Positions 1 through 5,415 of a stretch of 9,032 bases of DNA are shown piece after piece. A program made the position numbers and the translations under genes. The notes under the pieces are model-generated. The model was not told the DNA's origin. It searched no databases and was given only the letters and a program-made list of their open reading frames with translations. Each line of letters starts with the position of its first letter. Position 1 is the stretch's first letter. The stretch covers positions 6,629-15,660 of the forward strand of contig DJCX01000044.1 of assembly GCA_002430755.1 (NCBI GenBank). The letters are read 5' to 3'. This DNA comes from Flavobacteriales bacterium UBA5939 (lineage in GTDB: Bacteria; Bacteroidota; Bacteroidia; Flavobacteriales; Schleiferiaceae).

Positions 1-1014
1 CTTGAAGAATATGCCCGTGAAATTGAGGCGATGAAGGAGGTTCGCAAAGCGAAATCCAACCAACTTCAGCGTGAGATTTTTGACCACTATGTGTTTCTCA
101 ATGCCTCAGGTAAAGAAAAGGTTTTGAGCCAATGCTTTCCGGATTTTGATCTTCGCCATCCGCCAAGCGGTTCTGGTGATTGTGCGGCACCAAAGCTGTT
201 ACAATATGCCTATCAAAAAGGACTGTCTCCCATTTGTATGGGTGAGTTTTGGTGGGGTTCAGCGCCGGTTAAAGAAGTACGAAAACACAAGTACTTCTAC
301 CCATCTTGTGCTTCGCGTTGTCGCCCCATCCTCGGCCACATGCTGCAAGGATTACACGTTGAAGAAAACCCATTGTTAACCTTTGGCAAGGACAAGCCCA
401 TGCCAGTGGTCTATGAAGACGATGACTTAGTGGTGGTGAACAAACCTGCGGGATTACTCAGTGTCCCAGGGGTAGACATTGAAGATTCGGCGCTCGTGCG
501 CGTAAAGCACATGTATCCGGAGGCTACGGGAGCCATCCTATTGCACCGACTTGATATGAGTACATCAGGGCTGCTTATGTTCACCTTGAATCCAAAGGCG
601 AATAAACGCATGCAACGCCAATTCATAAAACGTCAGGTAAATAAGACCTATATAGCCGATGTAGTCGGAAGCCTTGAAACTAATGAAGGAATCATCTCAC
701 TGCCCCTGGCGCCGGATTATTACGACCTGCCACGACAGATGGTCTGCCATAAAACCGGTAAGCCGTCAGAAACCAAATGGACTGTAGTGGAGCGTGTGGA
801 AGGAATTACTCGATTAGCGATGAAGCCAGTCACAGGAAGGACGCACCAGTTGCGCGTGCACTGTGCCCATCCAGAAGGATTAGGGCTGCCCATGGTAGGT
901 GACGAATTGTACGGAGTGATTGGAGAGCGCCTGCATCTACACGCGCACAAATTGGAATTCCAGCATCCGACTACCAAGGAATTAATTACTATTACAGCGC
1001 CAATTCCTTTTTAA
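1..1014 (+). CDS. RluA-family pseudouridine synthase, long form (5' end outside window)
   Basis: This gene encodes an RNA pseudouridine synthase that isomerises uridine to pseudouridine in rRNA or tRNA; the target position cannot be told from sequence. The frame is open from base 1, and an ATG at 31 is internal by family comparison, so the gene starts upstream. The catalytic domain begins near base 400 (VVYEDDDLVVVNKPAGLLSV). It contains the HRLD catalytic motif at 544-555, with the Asp codon at 553-555, and the family motif TGRTHQLRVH at 832-861. Ahead of it, bases 31-400 encode a region absent from short RluA proteins, with PPSGSGDCAAPKLL, EFWWG and FYPSCASRC motifs. From memory, this longer architecture of roughly 550 residues is common in Bacteroidota and some Gammaproteobacteria; the role of the extra region is unknown to me. 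The next gene starts 2 nt after the stop. The family call is secure, the substrate is not. Confidence 0.93.
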   Translation, partial: LEEYAREIEAMKEVRKAKSNQLQREIFDHYVFLNASGKEKVLSQCFPDFDLRHPPSGSGDCAAPKLLQYAYQKGLSPICMGEFWWGSAPVKEVRKHKYFYPSCASRCRPILGHMLQGLHVEENPLLTFGKDKPMPVVYEDDDLVVVNKPAGLLSVPGVDIEDSALVRVKHMYPEATGAILLHRLDMSTSGLLMFTLNPKANKRMQRQFIKRQVNKTYIADVVGSLETNEGIISLPLAPDYYDLPRQMVCHKTGKPSETKWTVVERVEGITRLAMKPVTGRTHQLRVHCAHPEGLGLPMVGDELYGVIGERLHLHAHKLEFQHPTTKELITITAPIPF

Positions 1015-1016
1015 TT

Positions 1017-1487
1017 ATGGAAGAAATCAGTGTTTTAAAAGGTGAGGTGTTGAGTCGACCAAATACGTTTTCACATAAAGTCTTCTTTGTGAAGCAGGGG
1101 CTACTCAGGAGTTATCACCTTGATGAGAAAGGGAAAGAACACACTTTCTTATTTGCTCCAGAAGATTGGGTTATTAGCGATTTAACCACCTTAGACCAAC
1201 CTACAGAATTATTCATTGAGGCTCTTGAGGATAGCACCGTGTTAGTATCCAAAAAACAATTAGACCTTCCGCTTTCGGATCCAAAAAAGATAATCAAGCG
1301 TCTTCATGTTATGCAACAGCGTATCATATTATTAATGTCGAGCTCAGCCATTCAGCGTTTTGAATATTTCCAGTCGACCTATCCTAATTTGATTACTCGG
1401 GTACCGCAGAAGATGATCGCTTCTTTTCTTGGCATCACTCCTGAAGCACTGAGTAAAGTGAAAAATGAAGCCCTAAAACGTTCTTAA
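1017..1487 (+). CDS. Short Crp/Fnr-type regulator with cyclic-nucleotide-binding-like domain
   Basis: The 156-residue protein resembles the C-terminal four fifths of Bacteroidota Crp/Fnr regulators, which are usually near 190 residues. Residues 8-80 form the cNMP-binding-like beta barrel (FFVKQGLLRSYHLDEKGKEH, then the PEDWVISDL strand). Residues 92-125 form the dimerisation helix leading to IQRFEYFQSTYPNL, and residues 128-150 form the helix-turn-helix (RVPQKMIASFLGITPEALSKV). The first 25-30 residues usual for the family are missing. The frame upstream is open back to 903 but has no ATG, GTG or TTG codon and encodes nothing family-like, so the ATG at 1017 is the only credible start. It lies 2 nt after the rluA-type stop, so translation may be coupled. 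Whether it binds a nucleotide is unknown, and in this group the barrel often lacks the cAMP-binding residues. Its DNA targets cannot be inferred. Confidence 0.85.
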   Translation: MEEISVLKGEVLSRPNTFSHKVFFVKQGLLRSYHLDEKGKEHTFLFAPEDWVISDLTTLDQPTELFIEALEDSTVLVSKKQLDLPLSDPKKIIKRLHVMQQRIILLMSSSAIQRFEYFQSTYPNLITRVPQKMIASFLGITPEALSKVKNEALKRS

Positions 1488-1517
1488 TCAAGATTAATTT
1501 TTATTTGATGAGCTCTA

Positions 1518-1541
1518 GCGATTTTTGACGAAAATAATCGC
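1518..1541. repeat. Inverted repeat / hairpin just upstream of doxX-like start
   Basis: GCGATTTTT (1518-1526) pairs with AAATAATCGC-side bases 1533-1541 to give an eight-pair stem with one T/T mismatch around a 6-nt loop (GACGAA). The repeat ends 2 nt before the ATG at 1544. No T-run follows on the + strand, so it does not look like a terminator. An operator for the upstream Crp/Fnr-like protein, or a leader hairpin affecting initiation, are both possible and unproven. Confidence 0.4.
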
Positions 1542-1543
1542 AT

Positions 1544-1909
1544 ATGGAAATTATAAATTGGATCGTTTCAGGACTTCTCAGCTTGGCATTTATTGCAGGC
1601 GGACTTATGAAAATCTCTCAACCTAAAGAGAAGATGGAGTCCCAAATGAAATGGATGGAAGACTTTTCCAATCTTCAAATAAGAGGTATTGGAAGTTTAG
1701 AATTAATCGCTGCACTGGGAGTTCTTTTCGGTCGAATTACGGAAAATCAATTGATTACGGTTATTTCGGCGGCAGTTTTGGGTGCTACTATGATTGGAGC
1801 GGCTTTAGTGCACTTAAGAAGAGGTGAGCAGAAAGAAGTAGTAACTAACATTCTACTATTCGCACTTTCGATAGGAGCTATTCTATTTAATTCAGGGAAT
1901 CTCCTGTAA
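1544..1909 (+). CDS. DoxX-like family integral membrane protein
   Basis: The 121-residue protein has four predicted transmembrane helices, at about residues 4-24, 46-64, 72-93 and 98-118. The GGLMKISQPKEKM segment after helix 1 is typical of DoxX-like (DoxX_2) proteins, where the conserved Gly-Lys stretch sits at the membrane edge. The family lies in the cytoplasmic membrane, and the biochemical activity of this subgroup is not established; relatives have been linked to quinone or redox processes. The protein is full length for the family. It is separated from the Crp/Fnr-like gene by 56 nt containing an AT-rich stretch and an inverted repeat, so it may have its own promoter. A weak five-pair hairpin (1893-1906) covers its last codons and is followed by T-rich sequence, which could give partial termination before the next gene. 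Confidence 0.82.
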   Translation: MEIINWIVSGLLSLAFIAGGLMKISQPKEKMESQMKWMEDFSNLQIRGIGSLELIAALGVLFGRITENQLITVISAAVLGATMIGAALVHLRRGEQKEVVTNILLFALSIGAILFNSGNLL

Positions 1910-1916
1910 TCTCATT

Positions 1917-1924
1917 TATTTTTG
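1917..1924 (+). promoter_or_regulatory. Candidate Bacteroidota -7 element (TATTTTTG) ahead of CYTH gene
   Basis: TATTTTTG matches all six fixed bases of the Bacteroidota sigma-A -7 consensus TAnnTTTG. It lies in the 21-nt gap after the doxX-like stop and ends 6 nt before the ATG at 1931, so a start site at the usual distance would fall at or next to the ATG (leaderless mRNA). A good -33 TTG is not seen at the expected spacing, which lowers confidence. Confidence 0.3.
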
Positions 1925-1930
1925 CTCTCT

Positions 1931-2398
1931 ATGGGAGTAGAAATAGAACGGAAATATTTAGTGGCTGGAGACACCTGGAAATCAGAGGTGCTCCAGTCAT
2001 TCAATTTAAAGCAAGGGTACTTGCAAACCGAGCCTGAACGAACTGTTAGGATTCGAATCAGTGGTTACAAAGCATTCTTGACCATTAAGGGCAAGACTGA
2101 AGGCATCTCAAGGGTAGAGTTTGAATACGAAGTTCCCACGGAGGAGGCCTTGGATCTGCTGAAGTTAAGTGCCAATACACCAATCGAAAAAACCAGACAC
2201 ATCATTAAGGTAGATGGTCATGTTTGGGAGATTGATGTCTTTGAAGGCGCCAATCATGGGCTCGTGCTTGCCGAAGTAGAGCTACAGTCGGAAGACGAGC
2301 AGATTGTTCTACCGTCTTGGATTGGGCCTGAAGTTAGTGATGACCCTAGGTACTTTAATTCTCACCTGAGTCAAAATCCCTTCAACGAATGGGGATGA
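1931..2398 (+). CDS. CYTH-domain triphosphate tunnel enzyme, probable inorganic tripolyphosphatase
   Basis: The 155-residue protein is a single CYTH/triphosphate tunnel metalloenzyme domain. The signature ExExK is at residues 4-8 (EIERK). Further tunnel residues follow in the expected order: Tyr30, RIR at 40-42, IKGK at 52-55, RVEFEYE at 61-67, KTR at 87-89, WEIDVFE at 99-105 and AEVEL at 114-118. These basic and acidic side chains bind triphosphate and divalent metal in characterised relatives such as the Clostridium thermocellum and Nitrosomonas enzymes, which hydrolyse inorganic tripolyphosphate. That activity is therefore the best guess; adenylate cyclase or another triphosphatase role cannot be excluded. 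The ATG at 1931 is preferred over an in-frame TTG at 1922 because the family starts three residues before ExExK. Its TGA overlaps the next gene's ATG (ATGA, 2395-2398), suggesting translational coupling. Confidence 0.88.
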   Translation: MGVEIERKYLVAGDTWKSEVLQSFNLKQGYLQTEPERTVRIRISGYKAFLTIKGKTEGISRVEFEYEVPTEEALDLLKLSANTPIEKTRHIIKVDGHVWEIDVFEGANHGLVLAEVELQSEDEQIVLPSWIGPEVSDDPRYFNSHLSQNPFNEWG

Positions 2399-3015
2399 TT
2401 TCTGATGTAGCCGATTACTTCATTGACGGCTGCGGCCGTTGTGATTTGCACGCAACAGATGCTTGCAAGGCTCGAAAATGGTCTGCACCCTTAGCGCTAC
2501 TGCGCGAGGAATTGTTGGCATCGGGATTAACGGAGGAAGTAAAATGGGGACAGCCGACCTACACACTTAACGGAAAGAATCTTGCCATGCTTTATGCCAT
2601 GAAAGAACACTGCGGCATTAGTTTCTTTAAAGGGGTTTTACTTGAAGACGACTCCAATAAGTTGAGTATGGCAGGACCGAATACGCACGCACCAAGACTG
2701 CTCAAAATCACAAGTACGAAAGAGGTCGAAACCATGCGCCCTTTCATTCAAGGTTTCATCACGAATGCAATCAAGGTAGAGCGTGAAGGCACCCCACTTC
2801 CTGAAGTAGTGCGAGAATATACATTGCCAAGCATTCTGGAAGAACGACTACTTATCGATCCTGATTTTGCATCAGCCTGGGAGGTCCTCACACCAGGTCG
2901 GCAGCGCTCCTACATCCTGCATATTGGCGGTGCCAAGCAAGAAAAAACACAGCAAAATAGACTGCAGAAATCACTCCCTAAAATCTACGCTGGAAAGGGA
3001 TTCAATGAATATTAA
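2395..3015 (+). CDS. YdeI/DUF1801-family protein
   Basis: The 206-residue cytosolic protein has two recognisable parts. Residues 1-125 are DUF1801/YdhG-like, opening with the family signature FIDGCGRCDLHATDACKA (Cys13, Cys16, Cys24) and containing VKWGQPTY at about 49-56. Residues 140-206 form the YdeI/OmdA C-terminal part, with LTPGRQRSYILHI near 165-177 and the AKQEKTQQNRL segment. No enzymatic function is established for the family. ATG codons exist at 2389 and 2395; 2395 is chosen because it gives the ATGA overlap with the CYTH stop and the usual short N-terminus, but 2389 would add only two residues. The protein ends with AGKGFNEY, as is usual for full-length members. trmB follows after 18 nt. 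Confidence 0.85.
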   Translation: MISDVADYFIDGCGRCDLHATDACKARKWSAPLALLREELLASGLTEEVKWGQPTYTLNGKNLAMLYAMKEHCGISFFKGVLLEDDSNKLSMAGPNTHAPRLLKITSTKEVETMRPFIQGFITNAIKVEREGTPLPEVVREYTLPSILEERLLIDPDFASAWEVLTPGRQRSYILHIGGAKQEKTQQNRLQKSLPKIYAGKGFNEY

Positions 3016-3021
3016 ACGACG

Positions 3022-3029
3022 TAGTTTTG
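3022..3029 (+). promoter_or_regulatory. Candidate Bacteroidota -7 element (TAGTTTTG) ahead of trmB
   Basis: TAGTTTTG fits TAnnTTTG at all fixed bases, lies in the 18-nt gap after the YdeI-like stop and ends 4 nt before the trmB ATG. A TTC at 3001-3003, 18 nt upstream, is an imperfect -33 candidate. If used, the transcript would have almost no leader. A chance match remains possible. Confidence 0.3.
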
Positions 3030-3033
3030 CGCC

Positions 3034-3738
3034 ATGGGTAAAGACAAACTCCGCAAGTTTCGCGAAAACGAAGAGATGCACAATGTCGTGCAACCGACTA
3101 CAGAAGAGGTACGAAGCGGCCTACCTTTGAAAGGTACTTGGGCAAAGGACCAATTTTCAAATGGTAATGGTCTGGTGTTAGAGCTTGGTTGTGGAAAGGG
3201 TGAATACACTGTGGAATTGGCCCGAAGAACTCCTAATAAGAACCATATTGGTGTCGACATTAAGGGCGCTCGCATGTGGAGAGGCGCAAAGACAGCTACC
3301 GAAGAAGGACTCGAAAATGTGGCCTTTCTACGGACGAGAATTGACTTTATAGAGCATTGTTTTGGGGAAAATGAAGTGGATGAAATCTGGATCACTTTCC
3401 CAGACCCTCAGATTAAACACAACCGCGCTAAACATAGACTGACACATCCGCAATACCTCTTGAAGTATGCTAAATTCTTAAAGCCCGGTGGCACGGTCAA
3501 CCTGAAATGTGATAGTGAGTATCTGCACGGGTACACGCACGGTATCGTTCATATGCTCGGTCTCGAAATTGAGGAAGCGTACCACGATATCTACAAACAA
3601 ATCAAGCCCAACGAAGGCATCCTTTTTGATGTCATCACGCATTATGAAACCATTTGGCTCAACCAAGGCAAGGCCATCACCTACCTGCGCTTTAAACTAG
3701 ACGGCATAGAAGAGGCTATGGCGAGATTGAGCAAGTAA
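3034..3738 (+). CDS. trmB: tRNA (guanine-N7-)-methyltransferase TrmB
   Basis: The enzyme transfers a methyl group from S-adenosylmethionine to N7 of G46 in the tRNA variable loop, in the cytosol. The protein has 234 residues, normal for bacterial TrmB. The SAM-binding motif I is LELGCGKGEYT at residues 49-59, followed by GVDIKGARM (motif II region) and the family hallmark FPDP at 122-125. The stretch after FPDP reads QIKHNRAKHRL where many TrmB proteins have a WPKKRHxKRRL-type sequence; the basic character and the final HRL are kept. The N-terminal MGKDKLRKFRENEEM is the usual start for Bacteroidota members and supports the ATG at 3034. The stop overlaps the start of the next gene by one base (TAATG), so the two are likely cotranslated. 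Confidence 0.95.
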   Translation: MGKDKLRKFRENEEMHNVVQPTTEEVRSGLPLKGTWAKDQFSNGNGLVLELGCGKGEYTVELARRTPNKNHIGVDIKGARMWRGAKTATEEGLENVAFLRTRIDFIEHCFGENEVDEIWITFPDPQIKHNRAKHRLTHPQYLLKYAKFLKPGGTVNLKCDSEYLHGYTHGIVHMLGLEIEEAYHDIYKQIKPNEGILFDVITHYETIWLNQGKAITYLRFKLDGIEEAMARLSK

Positions 3739-4091
3739 TGGCAAGCGAATTCTTCGATAGGGTCTACAAAGTAGTGCGTCTGATTCCAGCTGGAAAGGTG
3801 ACCACCTACGGACACATTGCACGTTTCTTAGGCGCCGGAAGAAGTGCTCGTGTGGTAGGATATGCCATGAATGCATCCCATAGCGATCAGAGCATTCCGG
3901 CGCACCGAGTCGTCAATCGTATTGGTGTACTCACTGGTAAGCATTTCTTCGGAGGGTCAACACTTATGCAAGACCTACTAGAGAGCGAGGGTATTACCAT
4001 AGTGGAAGACCAAATTCAAGAATTCCAGAAACATCTTTGGGATCCAATGGAACACCTGAACCAAGAGGAGTTTTTAGAAGATCTTATTTAA
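3738..4091 (+). CDS. Alkyltransferase-like (ATL) protein, MGMT family without active-site Cys
   Basis: The 117-residue protein is the DNA-binding half of O6-alkylguanine-DNA alkyltransferase. Visible elements are IPAGKVTTYGHIARFLG with Tyr24 (the nucleotide-flipping Tyr), SARVVGYAM with Arg38 (the Arg finger), and PAHRVVN at 54-60. In true alkyltransferases this last motif is PCHRV; here Ala55 replaces the methyl-accepting Cys. ATL proteins of this type bind O6-alkylguanine without removing the alkyl group and hand the lesion to nucleotide excision repair, as shown for fission yeast Atl1 and bacterial relatives. The length and lack of the N-terminal MGMT domain match ATLs. The gene overlaps trmB by one base at its start and the oppositely oriented TfoX-like gene by 8 nt at its end. 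The ATL call is strong; the repair role here is inferred. Confidence 0.9.
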   Translation: MASEFFDRVYKVVRLIPAGKVTTYGHIARFLGAGRSARVVGYAMNASHSDQSIPAHRVVNRIGVLTGKHFFGGSTLMQDLLESEGITIVEDQIQEFQKHLWDPMEHLNQEEFLEDLI

Positions 4092-4380
4092 CAAAGTCCA
4101 AAGCTTGTTGAGCAAGCGAAGGCCACTGTTCCTTGTAAGTGTCGGGGATTTGCAACCAATCCTTCATTGGACGTCCTTTTCCAGAAGGATCAAAGAGCTT
4201 AGAGCCCTCAAAATTTGGCAACATAGTTTGGATCGCCTCCTTTCCTGCTTTGACAACCAAGCACTCCTGAAAACCGCAGACAAAATGAGCTTTTCCAACC
4301 TTTAACGAAGGTTTTCCAAACAATTGACCTGGTTCAACCCCTTCGAGGGACTCAGCAAGTACAGCTAATTCTTCCTTCAC
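4084..4380 (-). CDS. Small TfoX-N-terminal-domain-like protein
   Basis: The 98-residue protein has the LFGKPSLKV motif near residues 20-28, an AHFVCGF strand and LFDPSGKGRPMKDW at 62-75, a pattern I recognise from small TfoX_N-like proteins of Bacteroidota. The function is unknown. TfoX/Sxy proteins act in competence regulation in Gammaproteobacteria, but this short stand-alone domain should not be assumed to do so. The start is a GTG at 4378-4380: the upstream frame closes at 4390-4392 without an ATG, and the GTG overlaps the TGA of the upstream CAT-like gene (GTGA), which indicates coupled translation. Its stop lies inside the end of the convergent ATL gene (8-nt overlap), so no terminator fits between the two. 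Confidence 0.75.
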   Translation of the reverse strand: MKEELAVLAESLEGVEPGQLFGKPSLKVGKAHFVCGFQECLVVKAGKEAIQTMLPNFEGSKLFDPSGKGRPMKDWLQIPDTYKEQWPSLAQQALDFVK

Positions 4381-5012
4381 GATGGTGCATTAAGTTCTTG
4401 CTGCAATAGTTCGAAATATCGAGCAATGTGTAACCCGTCCATCAGCGCATGATCTACCTCCAACTGGAACGGGAGGTAATACTTGCCTTCTCGCTGAAAA
4501 ATCTTTCCAAAAACGGTTCTTGGAATACTGTGTCCTTCGCCTTTTTTTGGATGGGTAAAAGAGGTAAATGAAATCCAAGGAATGGTGGTTCCGTACATCA
4601 GGTTGGTGCGATCTGGCCTTGGGTCTAATGGGAGGCCAGCTGCTGCCTTCTTGGTGATTTCTCTTGAGCGGCGGATAAAATCTAATAGAGACTCTTCGGG
4701 AATCCATGGATAATAAGCGAAGGTGAACGCGTCGCTGCCATCTTTTAAAACGGAGCAACCCATATCTATACTACTGTACTCCACCACCCCATCGTCTTGG
4801 CGACGGAGGCGCATTGGACGGTATTTGTTCGCCGCCGAAAGTGTGCAATAAAGAAGGGCGTGGTGGATACTCAAGGAATGGGTCCTACAAAACTCCCAAA
4901 GGGCAGTTGCCTCTAGCTCAACAGTAATGCCGACGAAAGGGTCTTTGAAATCCTTGAAGAAAAGATAGCTTTCCTTACGGTCCCAATTCTCGATATCAAC
5001 CTTGATTTTCAT
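4377..5012 (-). CDS. Chloramphenicol acetyltransferase-like (CatA-fold) acyltransferase
   Basis: The 211-residue protein matches the CAT fold along its whole length; chloramphenicol acetyltransferases have about 215-220 residues. The N-terminal IENWDRKESYLFFKDFKDPF is the family opening, and HSIPRTVFGKIF precedes the active-site segment VDHALMDGLHIARYF at 187-200. The catalytic His188 and structural Asp192-Gly193 (HxxxDG) are present; the residue before the His is Asp, where classical enzymes have a second His. The enzyme would transfer an acetyl or other acyl group from CoA to a hydroxyl acceptor. Chromosomal Bacteroidota homologues are common, so the acceptor need not be chloramphenicol and resistance is not implied. 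An ATG at 5057 would overlap the divergent gene and add an untypical 15 residues; the ATG at 5012 fits the family start. Confidence 0.85.
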   Translation of the reverse strand: MKIKVDIENWDRKESYLFFKDFKDPFVGITVELEATALWEFCRTHSLSIHHALLYCTLSAANKYRPMRLRRQDDGVVEYSSIDMGCSVLKDGSDAFTFAYYPWIPEESLLDFIRRSREITKKAAAGLPLDPRPDRTNLMYGTTIPWISFTSFTHPKKGEGHSIPRTVFGKIFQREGKYYLPFQLEVDHALMDGLHIARYFELLQQELNAPS

Positions 5013-5019
5013 GCTGACG

Positions 5020-5042
5020 AAGATACCGATTGAACGTATCTT
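5020..5042. promoter_or_regulatory. Perfect dyad in divergent promoter gap
   Basis: AAGATAC (5020-5026) and GTATCTT (5036-5042) form a perfect 7-bp inverted repeat with a 9-nt spacer, lying inside the 36-nt gap between the CAT-like (-) and MmcQ/YjbR (+) genes. Each half contains TATCTT, a near match to the Bacteroidota -7 element: TATCTTTA at 5037-5044 on + and TATCTTCG on -. The gap must hold both promoters if both genes start there, so the symmetry may be two mirrored -7 boxes, an operator, or both. Confidence 0.4.
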
Positions 5043-5048
5043 TAACTC

Positions 5049-5399
5049 ATGAATCACGAAGTAATACGCGACTACGCCCTAAGTTTTCCCTTTGCCGACG
5101 AAAGTTTTCCCTTCGACGATACCTCACTCGTGTTCAAGGTTCACGGTAAGATGTATGCTATTTTAAGCCTCGATGATCAACCCGCAAGAATTAATCTAAA
5201 AAACGATCCTGAGCGCAACATTGAGCTACGCGAAGAGCACGATTGGATTATACCCGGCTATCATTCGAACAAGCGCCATTGGAACACAGTTATTGTTGAA
5301 GAATACGCCTCCTGGGAACTCATCAAAGAGATGATTGAAACCAGCTATAAACTTGTTTGGCAAAAGCTGCCAAAGAAAGTGCGAGAAGGCGGTGTATAG
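5049..5399 (+). CDS. MmcQ/YjbR-family protein
   Basis: The 116-residue cytosolic protein has the full set of MmcQ/YjbR motifs: SFPFDDTSLVFKV at 19-31, GKMYAILSLDD at 33-43, INLKNDPE at 48-55 and IPGYHSNKRHWNTV at 68-81, ending in LPKKVRE. The family has a CyaY-like fold with proposed DNA binding, but no established cellular role. The length is typical and the ATG at 5049 gives the usual N-terminus. It is divergent from the CAT-like gene. lepA follows after 16 nt with no terminator, so the promoter in the divergent gap may also serve lepA. Confidence 0.9.
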   Translation: MNHEVIRDYALSFPFADESFPFDDTSLVFKVHGKMYAILSLDDQPARINLKNDPERNIELREEHDWIIPGYHSNKRHWNTVIVEEYASWELIKEMIETSYKLVWQKLPKKVREGGV

Positions 5400-5415
5400 T
5401 GTATTTTAGCAGACT

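Noticed and set aside
1893..1906. Terminator at the end of the doxX-like gene
   Set aside because: Only five pairs including a G-T wobble, overlapping the coding end, with an interrupted T-rich tail; too weak to call as a feature.
1922..1930. TTG upstream start for the CYTH protein
   Set aside because: It adds only Met-Leu-Ser before the ATG at 1931, while family members begin just before the ExExK motif; the TTG also lies in the candidate -7 element.
3122..3129. TACCTTTG, a third perfect TAnnTTTG match
   Set aside because: It is inside the trmB coding region with no gene start downstream; about the number expected by chance in 9 kb.
3012..3395. 127-codon open frame on the - strand inside trmB
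   Set aside because: It lies wholly antisense to a confident gene, shows no recognisable domain, and has shadow-like composition.
4377..5012. Acquired chloramphenicol resistance gene
   Set aside because: No mobile element signs, no repeat flanks and no evident composition shift; Asp precedes the catalytic His, and chromosomal homologues of this type are common.
5013..5057. Longer N-terminus for the CAT-like protein from an ATG at 5057
   Set aside because: The 15 extra residues are not family-like and would overlap the divergent MmcQ/YjbR start; the ATG at 5012 gives the usual opening.
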